DNA of 45,680 nucleotides from Anaerolineales bacterium UBA2395 (GTDB lineage: Bacteria; Chloroflexota; Anaerolineae; Anaerolineales; Villigracilaceae), in assembly GCA_002343775.1 (NCBI GenBank), contig DDSH01000022.1, forward strand, positions 1 through 45,680, given 5' to 3'. The position numbers were made by a program, and so were the translations under genes. Positions within the stretch are counted from its first letter, which is position 1. Each line of letters begins with the position of its first letter. Shown here piece by piece: positions 24,345-32,738 of the stretch. Under the pieces are notes generated by a model that made no database searches, had not been told where the DNA came from, and saw only the letters and a list, made by a program, of their open reading frames with translations.

Positions 24345-25052
24345 ATGGGACTCGCAGATTTGCATTTGCACACCATTTACAGTTACGACGGCACAGCCAC
24401 CGTCCCCGCCGTGTTGAGGCGCGCGAAGGAGATCGGGCTGGATGTCATCGCCATCACCGATCATGATGAAATTGCCGGTGCGTTGGAAGCGCTCAAACTC
24501 GCTTCCCACTACGGCGTCGAAGTGATCCCCGGAATCGAGATCACCACCGCTGAAGGTGACCTGCTGGCGTTATCCATCACCGAGAAAGTCCCCCCCGGCT
24601 TATCCCTGATCGATACCATCCTGCGGGTGCGCGAACTGGGCGGATATTGCATTGCCCCCCATCCCATGGCGGGTGGCATGGGCATGAAAAGCCTGTCGGC
24701 TGCGGCGATCTTGAAAGCGCTCAAACACCCTCAGGCGGCAGAGACGCTGCTTGGTATCGAAACCTACAACGCCACCGCCATCGACCGCATGAGCAATCAC
24801 TACGCGCGGATCTTCGCCAACGGACTGAAGATCGCCCAAACCGGCAGCAGCGACGCGCATGTCGTCCAAGCGGTTGGTTTGGGGGTGACCCAATTCTCTG
24901 GCAACAACGCCGCCGATCTACTTTCCGCCTTGAAAAAATCCAAGACGCGTATCCACAAACAGGGCGAATGGAGCGCGCTGCGCATCATTGGCAGTTGGCT
25001 GACAAATTACCCCGGCAGCGTAGTTTCACGTTTGGCAATGAACCTAAGGTAA
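24345..25052 (+). CDS. PHP-domain phosphoesterase
   Basis: 235 residues from MGLADLHLHT, the start with GGAG at 6 nt; a GTG at 24291 would add 18 residues without support. The metal-binding motifs of the PHP fold are complete: DLHLH (His7, His9), ITDHDE (about 38-43), PGIEITT, APHP and SSDAH. Relatives include histidinol phosphatase and 3',5'-nucleotide bisphosphate phosphatases (RNase AM/YciV type). A phosphate-releasing role on small nucleotides or phosphomonoesters fits the setting. A 46-residue membrane protein gene follows after 8 bp. Confidence 0.85.
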   Translation: MGLADLHLHTIYSYDGTATVPAVLRRAKEIGLDVIAITDHDEIAGALEALKLASHYGVEVIPGIEITTAEGDLLALSITEKVPPGLSLIDTILRVRELGGYCIAPHPMAGGMGMKSLSAAAILKALKHPQAAETLLGIETYNATAIDRMSNHYARIFANGLKIAQTGSSDAHVVQAVGLGVTQFSGNNAADLLSALKKSKTRIHKQGEWSALRIIGSWLTNYPGSVVSRLAMNLR

Positions 25053-25060
25053 GGTCCAAA

Positions 25061-25201
25061 ATGATCCTGTATTGTTTCGCCTCTTTTCTGTTGGTCGCAT
25101 TCCTAGTCTCCATGTTGATCTGGGCAAGCCTGGTCGTCGCGAAACGGCACGACATCGATCAAGGTCTTGACTATACACAGGTTCTCCATACAATGGATTA
25201 A
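25061..25201 (+). CDS. Small single-pass membrane protein
   Basis: 46 residues: a hydrophobic helix from about residue 5 to 27 followed by AKRHDIDQGLDYTQVLHTMD. An AAGG ribosome site lies 6-7 nt before the ATG. It follows the PHP gene by 8 bp and precedes surE by 34 bp, so it probably belongs to the same transcript. No family recognised; composition and placement resemble the other tiny membrane proteins of this region. Confidence 0.5.
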   Translation: MILYCFASFLLVAFLVSMLIWASLVVAKRHDIDQGLDYTQVLHTMD

Positions 25202-25235
25202 ATTTAATCTCAATCTCTGAAAGACCTCGATCTTC

Positions 25236-26012
25236 ATGACCAAACACATCCTAGTCACCAACGACGACGGCGTTCTCGCGCCCGGCTTGCTCGCCCTCGC
25301 GCAGGAAATGCGAAACCTCGGTACTGTCACCATCCTCGCCCCCGACCGTAACTGGTCTGGTGGCGGGCACGTCAAAACCCTCGACCGCGCCCTCCGTGTG
25401 CGTGAGTTCCGCCTCGAAGACGGCACACAAGCCTTCGCCAGCGACGGCGCCCCCAGCGATTGCGTATCGCTCGCTTTGCTCGGTTACTTCAAAAAAGAAA
25501 AGTTCGACCTGGTCGTATCCGGCATCAATGTCGGCGCGAATCTTGGGCACGATGTCACCTACTCTGGCACCGTCACCGCCGCAATGGAAGCGGTCATCAC
25601 CGGCATCCCCGGCGTGGCGGTTTCGCTCGAAGTTTCGGAAGGGCATATTGGTCCGCTCGATTTTTCGGCTTCGGCGTATGCCGCTCGCATTGCCGTGGAA
25701 AATGTGCTCGCGCATGGGCTGCCCGAAGATACCTTGCTCAACGTCAATATCCCCGCGCTTAAGAAAGAAGAGATCAAAGGCTTTCGGGTTACCCGTCAGG
25801 GATTGCGCGTATATCACAGCCGCCTAGACGAGCGCCTCGACCCGCGCAATCGTCCCTATTATTGGATCGGCGGCGACGCCCCCACCGGCGTACCAGAATC
25901 GGGAACCGACGTAGGCGCGCTGGCAGAGGGATACATCTCCATCAGCCCGCTGCAACTTGACCTTACGGCATATCGCGCACTATCAGACGTCAGCACCTGG
26001 GAATGGAAATAA
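25236..26012 (+). CDS. surE: 5'/3'-nucleotidase SurE
   Basis: 258 residues. The SurE signature is complete: VTNDDGVLAPGL with metal ligands Asp10 and Asp11, the SGG loop in APDRNWSGGGH, SGINVGANLGHDVTYSGTVTAAMEA, and ALAEGYISISPL near the end. SurE removes phosphate from nucleoside monophosphates and short polyphosphate. It is downstream of the PHP and small membrane protein genes, consistent with phosphate scavenging. A bidirectional hairpin separates it from convergent manA. Confidence 0.95.
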   Translation: MTKHILVTNDDGVLAPGLLALAQEMRNLGTVTILAPDRNWSGGGHVKTLDRALRVREFRLEDGTQAFASDGAPSDCVSLALLGYFKKEKFDLVVSGINVGANLGHDVTYSGTVTAAMEAVITGIPGVAVSLEVSEGHIGPLDFSASAYAARIAVENVLAHGLPEDTLLNVNIPALKKEEIKGFRVTRQGLRVYHSRLDERLDPRNRPYYWIGGDAPTGVPESGTDVGALAEGYISISPLQLDLTAYRALSDVSTWEWK

Positions 26013-26018
26013 AGATTT

Positions 26019-26087
26019 AAACCACAAAGTGTCACAAAGGAAAACCTTCGTGTACTTTTGTGACACTTTATACCCTTTGTGGTTTTG
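26019..26087. terminator. Bidirectional double hairpin between surE and manA (REP-like)
   Basis: Two nested inverted pairs: aaaccacaaag with ctttgtggttt outside and aagtgtcacaaag with cttttgtgacactt inside. Both sides end in A/T-rich tracts, so it can terminate both convergent genes. The ACCACAAAG/CTTTGTGGT arms belong to a widely dispersed bacterial repeat type; a related hairpin lies at 34476. Confidence 0.7.
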
Positions 26088-26089
26088 TT

Positions 26090-27037
26090 TTACACGCTGG
26101 CTTTTAGAACACGACTTTTTTGTAATGGCTGGATCTGATACGCACCGCAGCAGGCGGGAATTAAGAGCGTATCGAATTTATTGAGGACGAACGCCTCTCC
26201 CTCCGCCTCAACCCGCACCTGCCCCTCGATCACGGTCAACCCGTGAAAGGATTCGCCCCCCGTCTCCAAGCGGACGGTTTTCTTCCCCACGCGGATTTCA
26301 TCCAACTGAAAATACTGGCATTGCGTCAGCGTCGTCACTTCGCCGTCTTCCATTTGGGGCGGTTTTACAGGCAACGAAGCAGCATTGGGGTTTGACACAG
26401 CAATTGCTTTATCGATGTGGAGTTTGCGCGTTTCCGTTTCGGCGCGTCCCCAATCATAGACGCGATAGGTGATATCCGAAGTCTGTTGAATTTCGTAGAT
26501 CAGCATGCCCGGTCCCAGCGCGTGGACAGTGCCCGGGTGCATAAACAAGGTATCGCCCGCTTCCACTCCCACCATCTCAACCAAATCCAAGATCGCTTCG
26601 CTTTTGCTTCGGATCGCAGAGGTCAGCGCCTCGGCGGAAATATTCGGCTTGATACCTGCCACAAGTTTTGCATTCGGCTCGGCTTCGAGCACGTGCCAGG
26701 CTTCGGTCTTGCCAAAGAAGCCCTCCCCCTCCAACCTCTGTGCCTGCTCATCGTTCGGGTGGACTTGCAGGGATAACCATTGGGCACAATCCAAAATTTT
26801 CACCAACACGGGAAAGCGCGACCCGGCCAACGCGACAGCGCGCGTACCAAGCAAATCCACGCCAAAGGTGAGGGAAAGGTCTGAGAGTCTGCGCCCGGCA
26901 TACGGTCCAGAAGTGATGCGGTTGCCTGCAAAGATCACCCAGGCTTCAGCGGTGGGCACGATCTCCGGGCGGAGTCTCGCTCCTCCCCACACATAGTCGC
27001 GATATTCAGGGGCAAGGAAGAAGGGACTTTTATTCAT
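26090..27037 (-). CDS. manA: Class I mannose-6-phosphate isomerase
   Basis: 315 residues from MNKSPFFLAPEY. This start lies 6 nt after a TACAAT -10 box (27049-27044, minus) and keeps the conserved N-terminus; an upstream ATG at 27133 would run through the pst promoter. Zinc-site motifs are present: LSLQVHPND, a Glu in the KTEAWHVLE segment, and MHPGTVHALGPGMLIYEIQQTSDITYRVYD. The enzyme interconverts mannose-6-P and fructose-6-P for GDP-mannose and glycan synthesis. The short form resembles Bacillus-type ManA. It diverges from pstS. Confidence 0.92.
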   Translation of the reverse strand: MNKSPFFLAPEYRDYVWGGARLRPEIVPTAEAWVIFAGNRITSGPYAGRRLSDLSLTFGVDLLGTRAVALAGSRFPVLVKILDCAQWLSLQVHPNDEQAQRLEGEGFFGKTEAWHVLEAEPNAKLVAGIKPNISAEALTSAIRSKSEAILDLVEMVGVEAGDTLFMHPGTVHALGPGMLIYEIQQTSDITYRVYDWGRAETETRKLHIDKAIAVSNPNAASLPVKPPQMEDGEVTTLTQCQYFQLDEIRVGKKTVRLETGGESFHGLTVIEGQVRVEAEGEAFVLNKFDTLLIPACCGAYQIQPLQKSRVLKASV

Positions 27038-27105
27038 AAACCAATTGTAACTGAAGACGATGGAAGGAATCCTGCATGGCGCATCATTCCTGAGCACGGT
27101 CACTT

Positions 27106-27155
27106 TTAACAAGATGTTAACCAATTTTTCCATTGACCTTAAGAGCGCGTTGATA
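27106..27155 (+). promoter_or_regulatory. Pho box array of the first pst operon
   Basis: Hexamers start every 11 bp: TTAACA 27106, TTAACC 27117, TTCCAT 27128, TTAAGA 27139, TTGATA 27150. The pattern nearly duplicates the array before the glycosyltransferase-like gene. The -10 is not clear; TACCAT at 27154 lies 20 bp after the third repeat. Confidence 0.75.
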
Positions 27156-27195
27156 CCATCTCCAGCGTAGAAAATACAAAGGAGAAATTAGAGAA

Positions 27196-28218
27196 ATGTC
27201 CAAACTTTTTCGTACGTTTGTTTTCCTCGCAGTGGTTATGAGCGTTGTGCTCGCCGCCTGCGGTGCCCCGGCGACTGAAGCGCCTGCTGAATCCCCCGCC
27301 GAAGCCACTGCAGCTCCGGAAGCGACTGAGGCTCCCGCCGAAGATCCGATGGCGATGTACGCTCCCGACGCTGTTTCCGGCGACATCATCACTGCTGGTT
27401 CGTCCACTGTCTTCCCCGTCACCGAACGCATGGCGGAACTCTTCCAACAGGAAGGCTACACCGGCAACATCACCGTTGACAGCATTGGTACCGGCGCCGG
27501 TTTTGAACGCTTCTGCGTGGCTGGCGAGTCCGATATCTCCAATGCTTCCCGCCCCATCAAAGACAGCGAAGTCGAACAGTGCCAAGCTATCGGTCGTGAA
27601 CCACTTGAGTTCCGTGTGGCTACCGATGCCCTCGCCGTGGTTGTGAGCATGGAGAACGATTTCGTCACCAACCTGACCCTCGAACAACTCGGTCAGATCT
27701 TCTCCGGCGAAGTTACCACCTGGGATCAGGTCGATCCCTCCTTCCCGGCTGAAACCATTCAGGTCTACTCCCCCGGCGCAGATAGCGGCACCTTCGATTA
27801 CTTTGTCGAAGCTGTGATGGAAGACTTCGGCGGTGAAGAAGCCCTGCTCGCCCGCGAAGGCGCTCAGTACTCCGAAGACGACAACGTCCTCGTGCAGGGT
27901 GTCACCGGCAGCCCCTATGCCATTGGTTACTTCGGCTATGCCTACTATGTCGAAAACACCGGCACTCTGAAGGCTCTCAATGTTGAGGGTGTGGAACCCA
28001 ACCAGGAAGATGTGGACAACGGCACCTACCCGCTCGCCCGCCCGCTCTACATCTACTCCACTGCTGAGATCTTGCAAGAGAAGCCGCAAGTTGCTGCTTT
28101 CATCTACTTCTACCTCACCAACCTCGAAGATAACATCATCGATGTCGGTTACTTCCCTGCTCCCGCCGCCGAATTCGAAGCCGCCATGAACGCTTGGATG
28201 TCCGCTGTTGGTAAGTAA
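27196..28218 (+). CDS. pstS: Phosphate ABC transporter, substrate-binding lipoprotein
   Basis: 340 residues. A signal peptide ends in LAAC (Cys22 lipidated), followed by a TEAP-type linker (about 25-50). The phosphate-binding fold shows GSSTVFPVTERMA, the SIGTGAGFERFC loop, SNASRPIK, and SPGADSGTFDYFVEAV, which line the phosphate site. It delivers phosphate to PstCA. AAAGGAG precedes the ATG. A hairpin between it and pstC probably keeps pstS mRNA more abundant than the rest of the operon. Confidence 0.95.
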   Translation: MSKLFRTFVFLAVVMSVVLAACGAPATEAPAESPAEATAAPEATEAPAEDPMAMYAPDAVSGDIITAGSSTVFPVTERMAELFQQEGYTGNITVDSIGTGAGFERFCVAGESDISNASRPIKDSEVEQCQAIGREPLEFRVATDALAVVVSMENDFVTNLTLEQLGQIFSGEVTTWDQVDPSFPAETIQVYSPGADSGTFDYFVEAVMEDFGGEEALLAREGAQYSEDDNVLVQGVTGSPYAIGYFGYAYYVENTGTLKALNVEGVEPNQEDVDNGTYPLARPLYIYSTAEILQEKPQVAAFIYFYLTNLEDNIIDVGYFPAPAAEFEAAMNAWMSAVGK

Positions 28219-28237
28219 ATAAAATCAAATATTGAGA

Positions 28238-28267
28238 GGGCTGGTCTCTGAAAATTGGGACCAGCCC
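28238..28267 (+). terminator. Attenuating hairpin between pstS and pstC
   Basis: A 9-bp stem gggctggtc/gaccagccc with a 12-nt loop and a weak T tail. It sits inside the operon, so it is likely a partial terminator or a 3'-protecting structure. Confidence 0.6.
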
Positions 28268-28324
28268 ATTTCTGCTGTAACTTCAGGATGACAAATCATC
28301 CAGACAAAGCACAAGAGAGTACTT

Positions 28325-29275
28325 ATGAAAGAAGAAGCACTGGACCTAAAAACTGCGAAAGCCCAGTCTTTCCGCCAGATCGACCTGAGGAAGAAAACCC
28401 GCCTCGGAGAAGGCACCATTCAAGCCCTGCTCTTTCTGACCGGGATATTATCCATCTTCACCACCATCGCCATTGTCTACGAATTGGGCAAGGAAGCCAT
28501 GCTCTTTTTCGCGGACCCGGATGTAACGCTGGTCAAGTTCTTCACGATGACGAGATGGCAGCCGGGCATCGGCGAATACGGGATCGTAGCGCTTGTCTCT
28601 GCCACGCTGACCACGAGCGCCATTGCCATATCCATCGCGCTTCCTCTCGGACTGGCATCCGCTATCTACTTGAGCGAGTATGCCTCCCCGAAGGCGCGTA
28701 GCGTACTTAAGCCGATCCTTGAAATTCTGGCGGGAATCCCCACCGTGGTCTATGGCTACTTTGCGCTTCTGTTCGTTACACCCATTTTGAAATCCATCTT
28801 CGGGGATGGGATTCAAGTCTACAACATGCTATCTGCCGGGCTGGTGATGGGCATCATGATCCTGCCCTTGATCGCCTCTATGAGCGAAGACGCGCTAAGC
28901 GCCGTACCGCGCGCCCTGCGTGAAGGCGCGTATGCCATGGGCGCCACCAAACTGGAAACCAGTATGCAGGTGGTCGTCCCCGCTGCCTTATCTGGTATTG
29001 GCGCGGCAGTGATCGTGGGCATCTCCCGCGCTGTGGGTGAAACGATGATCGTGGCAGTTGCCGCAGGGGCGGGACCTAATTTCTCCTTCAATCCGCTCGA
29101 CGCTGCCGAAACCATGACCGGACACATCGCCCGCATCAGCGGCGGCGACCTGTCGTACAACACCATCGATTACACCAGCCTGTTCGCCATCGCGCTGATG
29201 CTGTTCCTTGTAACACTTGTCTTGAACCTCATCAGCCAGTGGGTGGTCAACCGTTTTAGGGAGCGCTACGAATGA
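28325..29275 (+). CDS. pstC: Phosphate ABC transporter permease PstC
   Basis: 316 residues with six predicted helices. The binding-protein-dependent permease loop (EDALSAVPRALREGAYAMGATKLET, about 183-207) contacts PstB, and GISRAVGETMIVAVAAG is typical of PstC. Its 3' end overlaps the pstA start by 4 bp. Confidence 0.94.
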   Translation: MKEEALDLKTAKAQSFRQIDLRKKTRLGEGTIQALLFLTGILSIFTTIAIVYELGKEAMLFFADPDVTLVKFFTMTRWQPGIGEYGIVALVSATLTTSAIAISIALPLGLASAIYLSEYASPKARSVLKPILEILAGIPTVVYGYFALLFVTPILKSIFGDGIQVYNMLSAGLVMGIMILPLIASMSEDALSAVPRALREGAYAMGATKLETSMQVVVPAALSGIGAAVIVGISRAVGETMIVAVAAGAGPNFSFNPLDAAETMTGHIARISGGDLSYNTIDYTSLFAIALMLFLVTLVLNLISQWVVNRFRERYE

Positions 29276-30510
29276 GCACACACACAAACACCTACCCGCA
29301 AGGCGACGCCTTCAACGCCTCACTCAAAACTCGTTACCGGGTTGCCACCATCTGGCAGTTCGCGTTCCTTTCAGCCTTGCTCATCGCCATTCTCGCCCTG
29401 ACCGCCCTGCTCTACAACGTGGTGGATGGCGCATTTGGTTACGTGGCATACGATTACAAGAAAGACCCGGCGACATTCACCCCCATTCCGGTCAATGAAT
29501 TAACAAAAGAAGACTTGCTCGTCATTCTCAAAGAAAACCTTTCCTCCGGCGCATACAACAAACTGGAGAACGAGCAAAAGCTGGAAACACGCACACAGGG
29601 TGAACTATATACCCTCTTTTTAGAACGTCTCGTCCAGATCGACACCAAAGCCACCTGGAGCATGACAGATTCCCTGTTCCGCAGTGCCGAGATCCGCGCC
29701 GAAGCCGCGGAGAAATATCCCGACGCGCAGTTGGAATTCCGCTCGTGGCTGACGCCTCAATTCCTGACCACGCCCATGTCTTCCAAAGCCGAGTTCGCCG
29801 GTGTGCGAACCGCTGTTTTGGGTTCTCTGTGGCTGGTGGGCATCGCCATTCTCTTTGCCCTTCCGGTGGGAGTGGGCGCTGCCATCTACCTGCAGGAATA
29901 CGCACCGAAAAACTGGTTGACCAATATCATTCAAACCAACATCAACAACCTTGCCGGTGTGCCAAGCATCGTCTATGGCATGCTTGGTTTGGCGGTCTTC
30001 GTCCGTACAATGGAAGCGCTGACAAGCGGCTCTGCCTTCGGGGTAACCGACTCGAACGGGCGCACCGTCCTCTCTGCCGGGTTGACGATGGGTATCCTTG
30101 TCCTGCCGCTCATCATCATCAACGCCCAGGAAGCCATCAAAGCTGTACCAGACTCTTTGCGGCAAGCCGCTTTCGGCGTAGGTGCGACGCGCTGGCAGAC
30201 CGTCTGGTATCACGTGTTGCCCAACGCGCTGCCAGGCATTCTAACGGGCAGTATCCTTGCCATCTCCCGCGCGCTCGGCGAGACGGCTCCGCTTATTGTG
30301 GTGGGTGCTTCCACCTTCATCAGCCTCGACCCCAACGGACCCTTCTCGAAATTCACCGCCCTGCCCATTCAGATCTATCAGTGGACGACCCGCCCGCAAT
30401 CCGAATTTCACGCCATTGCGGCAAGCGCGATCATCGTGCTGCTGGTGCTCCTGCTGACCTTGAATGCAACAGCGATCCTGCTCCGCAATCGCTTTCAACG
30501 AAAATGGTAA
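29272..30510 (+). CDS. pstA: Phosphate ABC transporter permease PstA with large external insert
   Basis: 412 residues, well above the usual 280-300. The excess lies between the first helix (about 28-50) and the second (about 183): some 125 charged residues that should face outward. The permease core is complete (INAQEAIKAVPDSLRQAAFGVGATRWQT; SRALGETAPLIVVGAS). The insert may contact the binding protein or cell envelope; this is inference. Translation is coupled to pstC. Confidence 0.93.
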   Translation: MSTHTNTYPQGDAFNASLKTRYRVATIWQFAFLSALLIAILALTALLYNVVDGAFGYVAYDYKKDPATFTPIPVNELTKEDLLVILKENLSSGAYNKLENEQKLETRTQGELYTLFLERLVQIDTKATWSMTDSLFRSAEIRAEAAEKYPDAQLEFRSWLTPQFLTTPMSSKAEFAGVRTAVLGSLWLVGIAILFALPVGVGAAIYLQEYAPKNWLTNIIQTNINNLAGVPSIVYGMLGLAVFVRTMEALTSGSAFGVTDSNGRTVLSAGLTMGILVLPLIIINAQEAIKAVPDSLRQAAFGVGATRWQTVWYHVLPNALPGILTGSILAISRALGETAPLIVVGASTFISLDPNGPFSKFTALPIQIYQWTTRPQSEFHAIAASAIIVLLVLLLTLNATAILLRNRFQRKW

Positions 30511-30534
30511 ATCAATAGCTTTTGGAAGTGAGTC

Positions 30535-31308
30535 ATGGAAAATAACAATTACGCAATCGAAACCAACGACCTCTCCATTCATTACGGCAAATTCACAGCC
30601 GTCAAGAATGTGAGCATGAAGGTCGAACGAAAAAAGATCACCGCCATCATCGGACCTTCCGGCTGCGGCAAATCCACATTGCTGCGCGCCTTCAACCGCA
30701 TGAACGACTTTGTGCCCAGCTGCCACGTCACAGGCGAGTTGATGCTGCAAGGTCAAAACCTGTACAGTAGGGATGTGGACCCCGTGGAAGTACGCCGCAA
30801 GATCGGCATGGTCTTTCAAAAACCCAACCCGTTCCCCAAATCCATTTACGAGAACATCGCCTGGGGCGCGCGCATCAACGGCTTCAAAGGCAAAATGGAC
30901 GAGCTGGTGGAGCAATCGCTGCGCGCCGCCGCCCTGTGGGATGAGGTAAAGGATAAATTGCAGCAAAGCGCCTATGCCCTCTCCGGCGGTCAGCAGCAGC
31001 GACTTTGCATTGCGCGCACCATCGCCATCCAGCCGGAGATCATTCTGATGGACGAACCCGCCTCGGCGCTCGACCCGATCTCCACCTTGCGCATCGAAGA
31101 GCTGATGCAGGAACTGAAGCAGAACTACACCATCATCATCGTCACCCACAACATGCAGCAGGCGGCGCGCGCCTCCGATTACACCGCCATGATGATGATC
31201 GACGATCAGCGCGCCGGAGGCGTGATCGAATTCGACGTGACCAAGACCATCTTCACGCGCCCGAAGGATAAACGCACCGAAGATTACGTGACAGGAAGGT
31301 TCGGCTAA
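30535..31308 (+). CDS. pstB: Phosphate ABC transporter ATP-binding protein PstB
   Basis: 257 residues with canonical Walker A (GPSGCGKST), Q-loop (VFQKPNPFPKSIYENIA), signature LSGGQQQRLCIAR, Walker B (IILMDEPASALDP) and H-loop (IVTHNMQQAARASDYTAM). It powers the PstCA permease. It lies 24 bp after pstA and one base before arsC. Confidence 0.96.
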   Translation: MENNNYAIETNDLSIHYGKFTAVKNVSMKVERKKITAIIGPSGCGKSTLLRAFNRMNDFVPSCHVTGELMLQGQNLYSRDVDPVEVRRKIGMVFQKPNPFPKSIYENIAWGARINGFKGKMDELVEQSLRAAALWDEVKDKLQQSAYALSGGQQQRLCIARTIAIQPEIILMDEPASALDPISTLRIEELMQELKQNYTIIIVTHNMQQAARASDYTAMMMIDDQRAGGVIEFDVTKTIFTRPKDKRTEDYVTGRFG

Positions 31309-31309
31309 C

Positions 31310-31741
31310 ATGCTGCCCAAAGTCCTATTCTTATGCACGGGCAATTCCGCGCGCAGCCAGATGGCAGAGGGCTTGCTCCGCAGCCTGGCGGGAGAGCACT
31401 TCGCCATTTTCAGCGCAGGCACCGAGCCAAAGGGCAGCATCCTGCCCGAGGTCCAGGCGGCGATGCGTGAAGTCGGCATTGACATTTCGAACCAGTGGTC
31501 GAAGTCCGTCACCGAATACCTTGGCAGGGTCCACTTCGCGCATGTCATCACCGTCTGCGCGGATGCGGAGGAGAATTGTCCCGCCGTGTTCCTGAACATG
31601 GGGTCTCATGAACACTGGCCCTTCGACGACCCGGCAAAATCTGAGGATGGAACCCGCCTCGAAACCACCCGACGCGTGCGCGACCAGATCGAGCAGCGTT
31701 TGCGCCTTTGGCTGACCGAGCAAGGCATTGCCCCCAAATGA
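31310..31741 (+). CDS. arsC: Thioredoxin-type arsenate reductase (low-MW phosphatase fold)
   Basis: 143 residues. The P-loop CTGNSARS contains catalytic Cys9. A Cys83/Cys90 pair (VCADAEENCP) has the spacing of the redox relay in thioredoxin-linked ArsC (Cys10/82/89 in the S. aureus enzyme), which distinguishes it from plain tyrosine phosphatases; the Asp-Pro of the acid loop (DDPAK) is also present. It reduces arsenate to arsenite. Its position directly after the pstB stop, before phoU, suggests protection against arsenate entering through Pst. No arsenite exporter is in the window. Confidence 0.88.
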   Translation: MLPKVLFLCTGNSARSQMAEGLLRSLAGEHFAIFSAGTEPKGSILPEVQAAMREVGIDISNQWSKSVTEYLGRVHFAHVITVCADAEENCPAVFLNMGSHEHWPFDDPAKSEDGTRLETTRRVRDQIEQRLRLWLTEQGIAPK

Positions 31742-31799
31742 CCATCGTCAGATGGTATCGTCGGTAGTAAAATGAACGCAACCAATCCCAAGAGGACTT

Positions 31800-32489
31800 A
31801 TGATTCGAAAAACATTTGAGAGCGATATTCAGCAGGTGAAAGACGAAGTGCTTTTGCTTGGCAGCATGGTTGAGCACGCTATCATCGGTTCGGTGGAGGC
31901 GTTGAAGAAACGCGACATCAAAGCCGCCGAAAAGATCATCCTCGAAGACAAGGAGATCAACAAGAAGCGTTTCGCAATCGAAAACCAGTTGATGATCCTG
32001 ATCGCCACCCAGCAACCGATGGCACACGACCTGCGCCTGCTTGCCTCCACCATGGAGATCATCTCCGAACTGGAGCGCATGGGCGATTACGCCAAAGGCA
32101 TCGCCAACATCAACATTCGCATGGGCGACGAACCCCTGCTCAAGCCGCTGATCGATATTCCGCGCATGGCGCAAAAGGGCGTGAACATGTTGCACCGTTC
32201 GCTGACCGCCTTTGTGAACGAAGATGTGGAAGTGGCGAACTCCATCCCCATCGAAGACGATGAAGTGGATGCGCTTTACAACCAGATCTACCGCGAGTTG
32301 ATGATCTTCATCATCGAAGACCCGAAGAACATCGAGCGCGCCAACTGGCTCTTGTGGGTGGCTCACAACCTCGAACGTTTCTCAGACCGTGTCACCAACA
32401 TCTGCGAACGCACCATCTTTATTGCGACGGGCGAATTCGGCGAGATCAAATCCAGTGACGATGAGTTTTGGAAAAGCCAGAAGAAATAA
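31800..32489 (+). CDS. phoU: Phosphate signalling protein PhoU
   Basis: 229 residues, all-helical with two PhoU repeats. The conserved metal-site motifs appear in both halves (ATQQPMAHDLRLLAS...ELERMGDYAKGIA; AHNLERFSDRVTNICERTIF). PhoU connects Pst activity to PhoR and damps the Pho response. AAGAGGA precedes the ATG. It closes the first pst operon. Confidence 0.95.
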   Translation: MIRKTFESDIQQVKDEVLLLGSMVEHAIIGSVEALKKRDIKAAEKIILEDKEINKKRFAIENQLMILIATQQPMAHDLRLLASTMEIISELERMGDYAKGIANINIRMGDEPLLKPLIDIPRMAQKGVNMLHRSLTAFVNEDVEVANSIPIEDDEVDALYNQIYRELMIFIIEDPKNIERANWLLWVAHNLERFSDRVTNICERTIFIATGEFGEIKSSDDEFWKSQKK

Positions 32490-32508
32490 GCAAAAAATCA
32501 ACAAAAAC

Positions 32509-32541
32509 CGAGCGGATGAAAAAATTCATCCGCTCGTTCAT
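32509..32541 (+). terminator. Terminator of the pstSCAB-arsC-phoU operon
   Basis: A 12-bp perfect stem (cgagcggatgaa with ttcatccgctcg), a 4-nt loop, then a T-rich tail. Confidence 0.85.
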
Positions 32542-32636
32542 TTAATTGCACATGGTTTCTTGAAGTTCCGCTTCAGAAACAACCTGAGCAGTTCGAATTA
32601 GACCCCTTGTGAAAGTCGCAAAAATTGAAAAGGACT

Positions 32637-32682
32637 CCGAAAGTTCTACTTTCGGAAACTCCACCTGAAGTAGAACTTCAGG
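32637..32682. repeat. Twin hairpins with mutually complementary loops
   Basis: Two adjacent hairpins with 7-bp stems and 5-nt loops: CCGAAAG-TTCTA-CTTTCGG (32637-32655) and CCTGAAG-TAGAA-CTTCAGG (32664-32682). The loops are reverse complements, and the match extends to 11 bases (aagttctactt against aagtagaactt). A weaker similar hairpin lies at about 32560. The element lies between the convergent phoU and pstB2 genes, with no gene on either strand. Confidence 0.65.
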
Positions 32683-32738
32683 ATTCCAAACTACTTATGC
32701 AAGAGGTCTATTTAAGAACTTTCAGATTTCCCCATCTC

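Noticed and set aside
27139..28089. 316-residue frame on the minus strand
   Set aside because: Opposite the unmistakable pstS gene; Gly/Val/Asp-rich composition without motifs.
30241..31599. 452-residue frame on the minus strand
   Set aside because: Opposite the end of pstA, pstB and arsC; no domain and no ribosome site.
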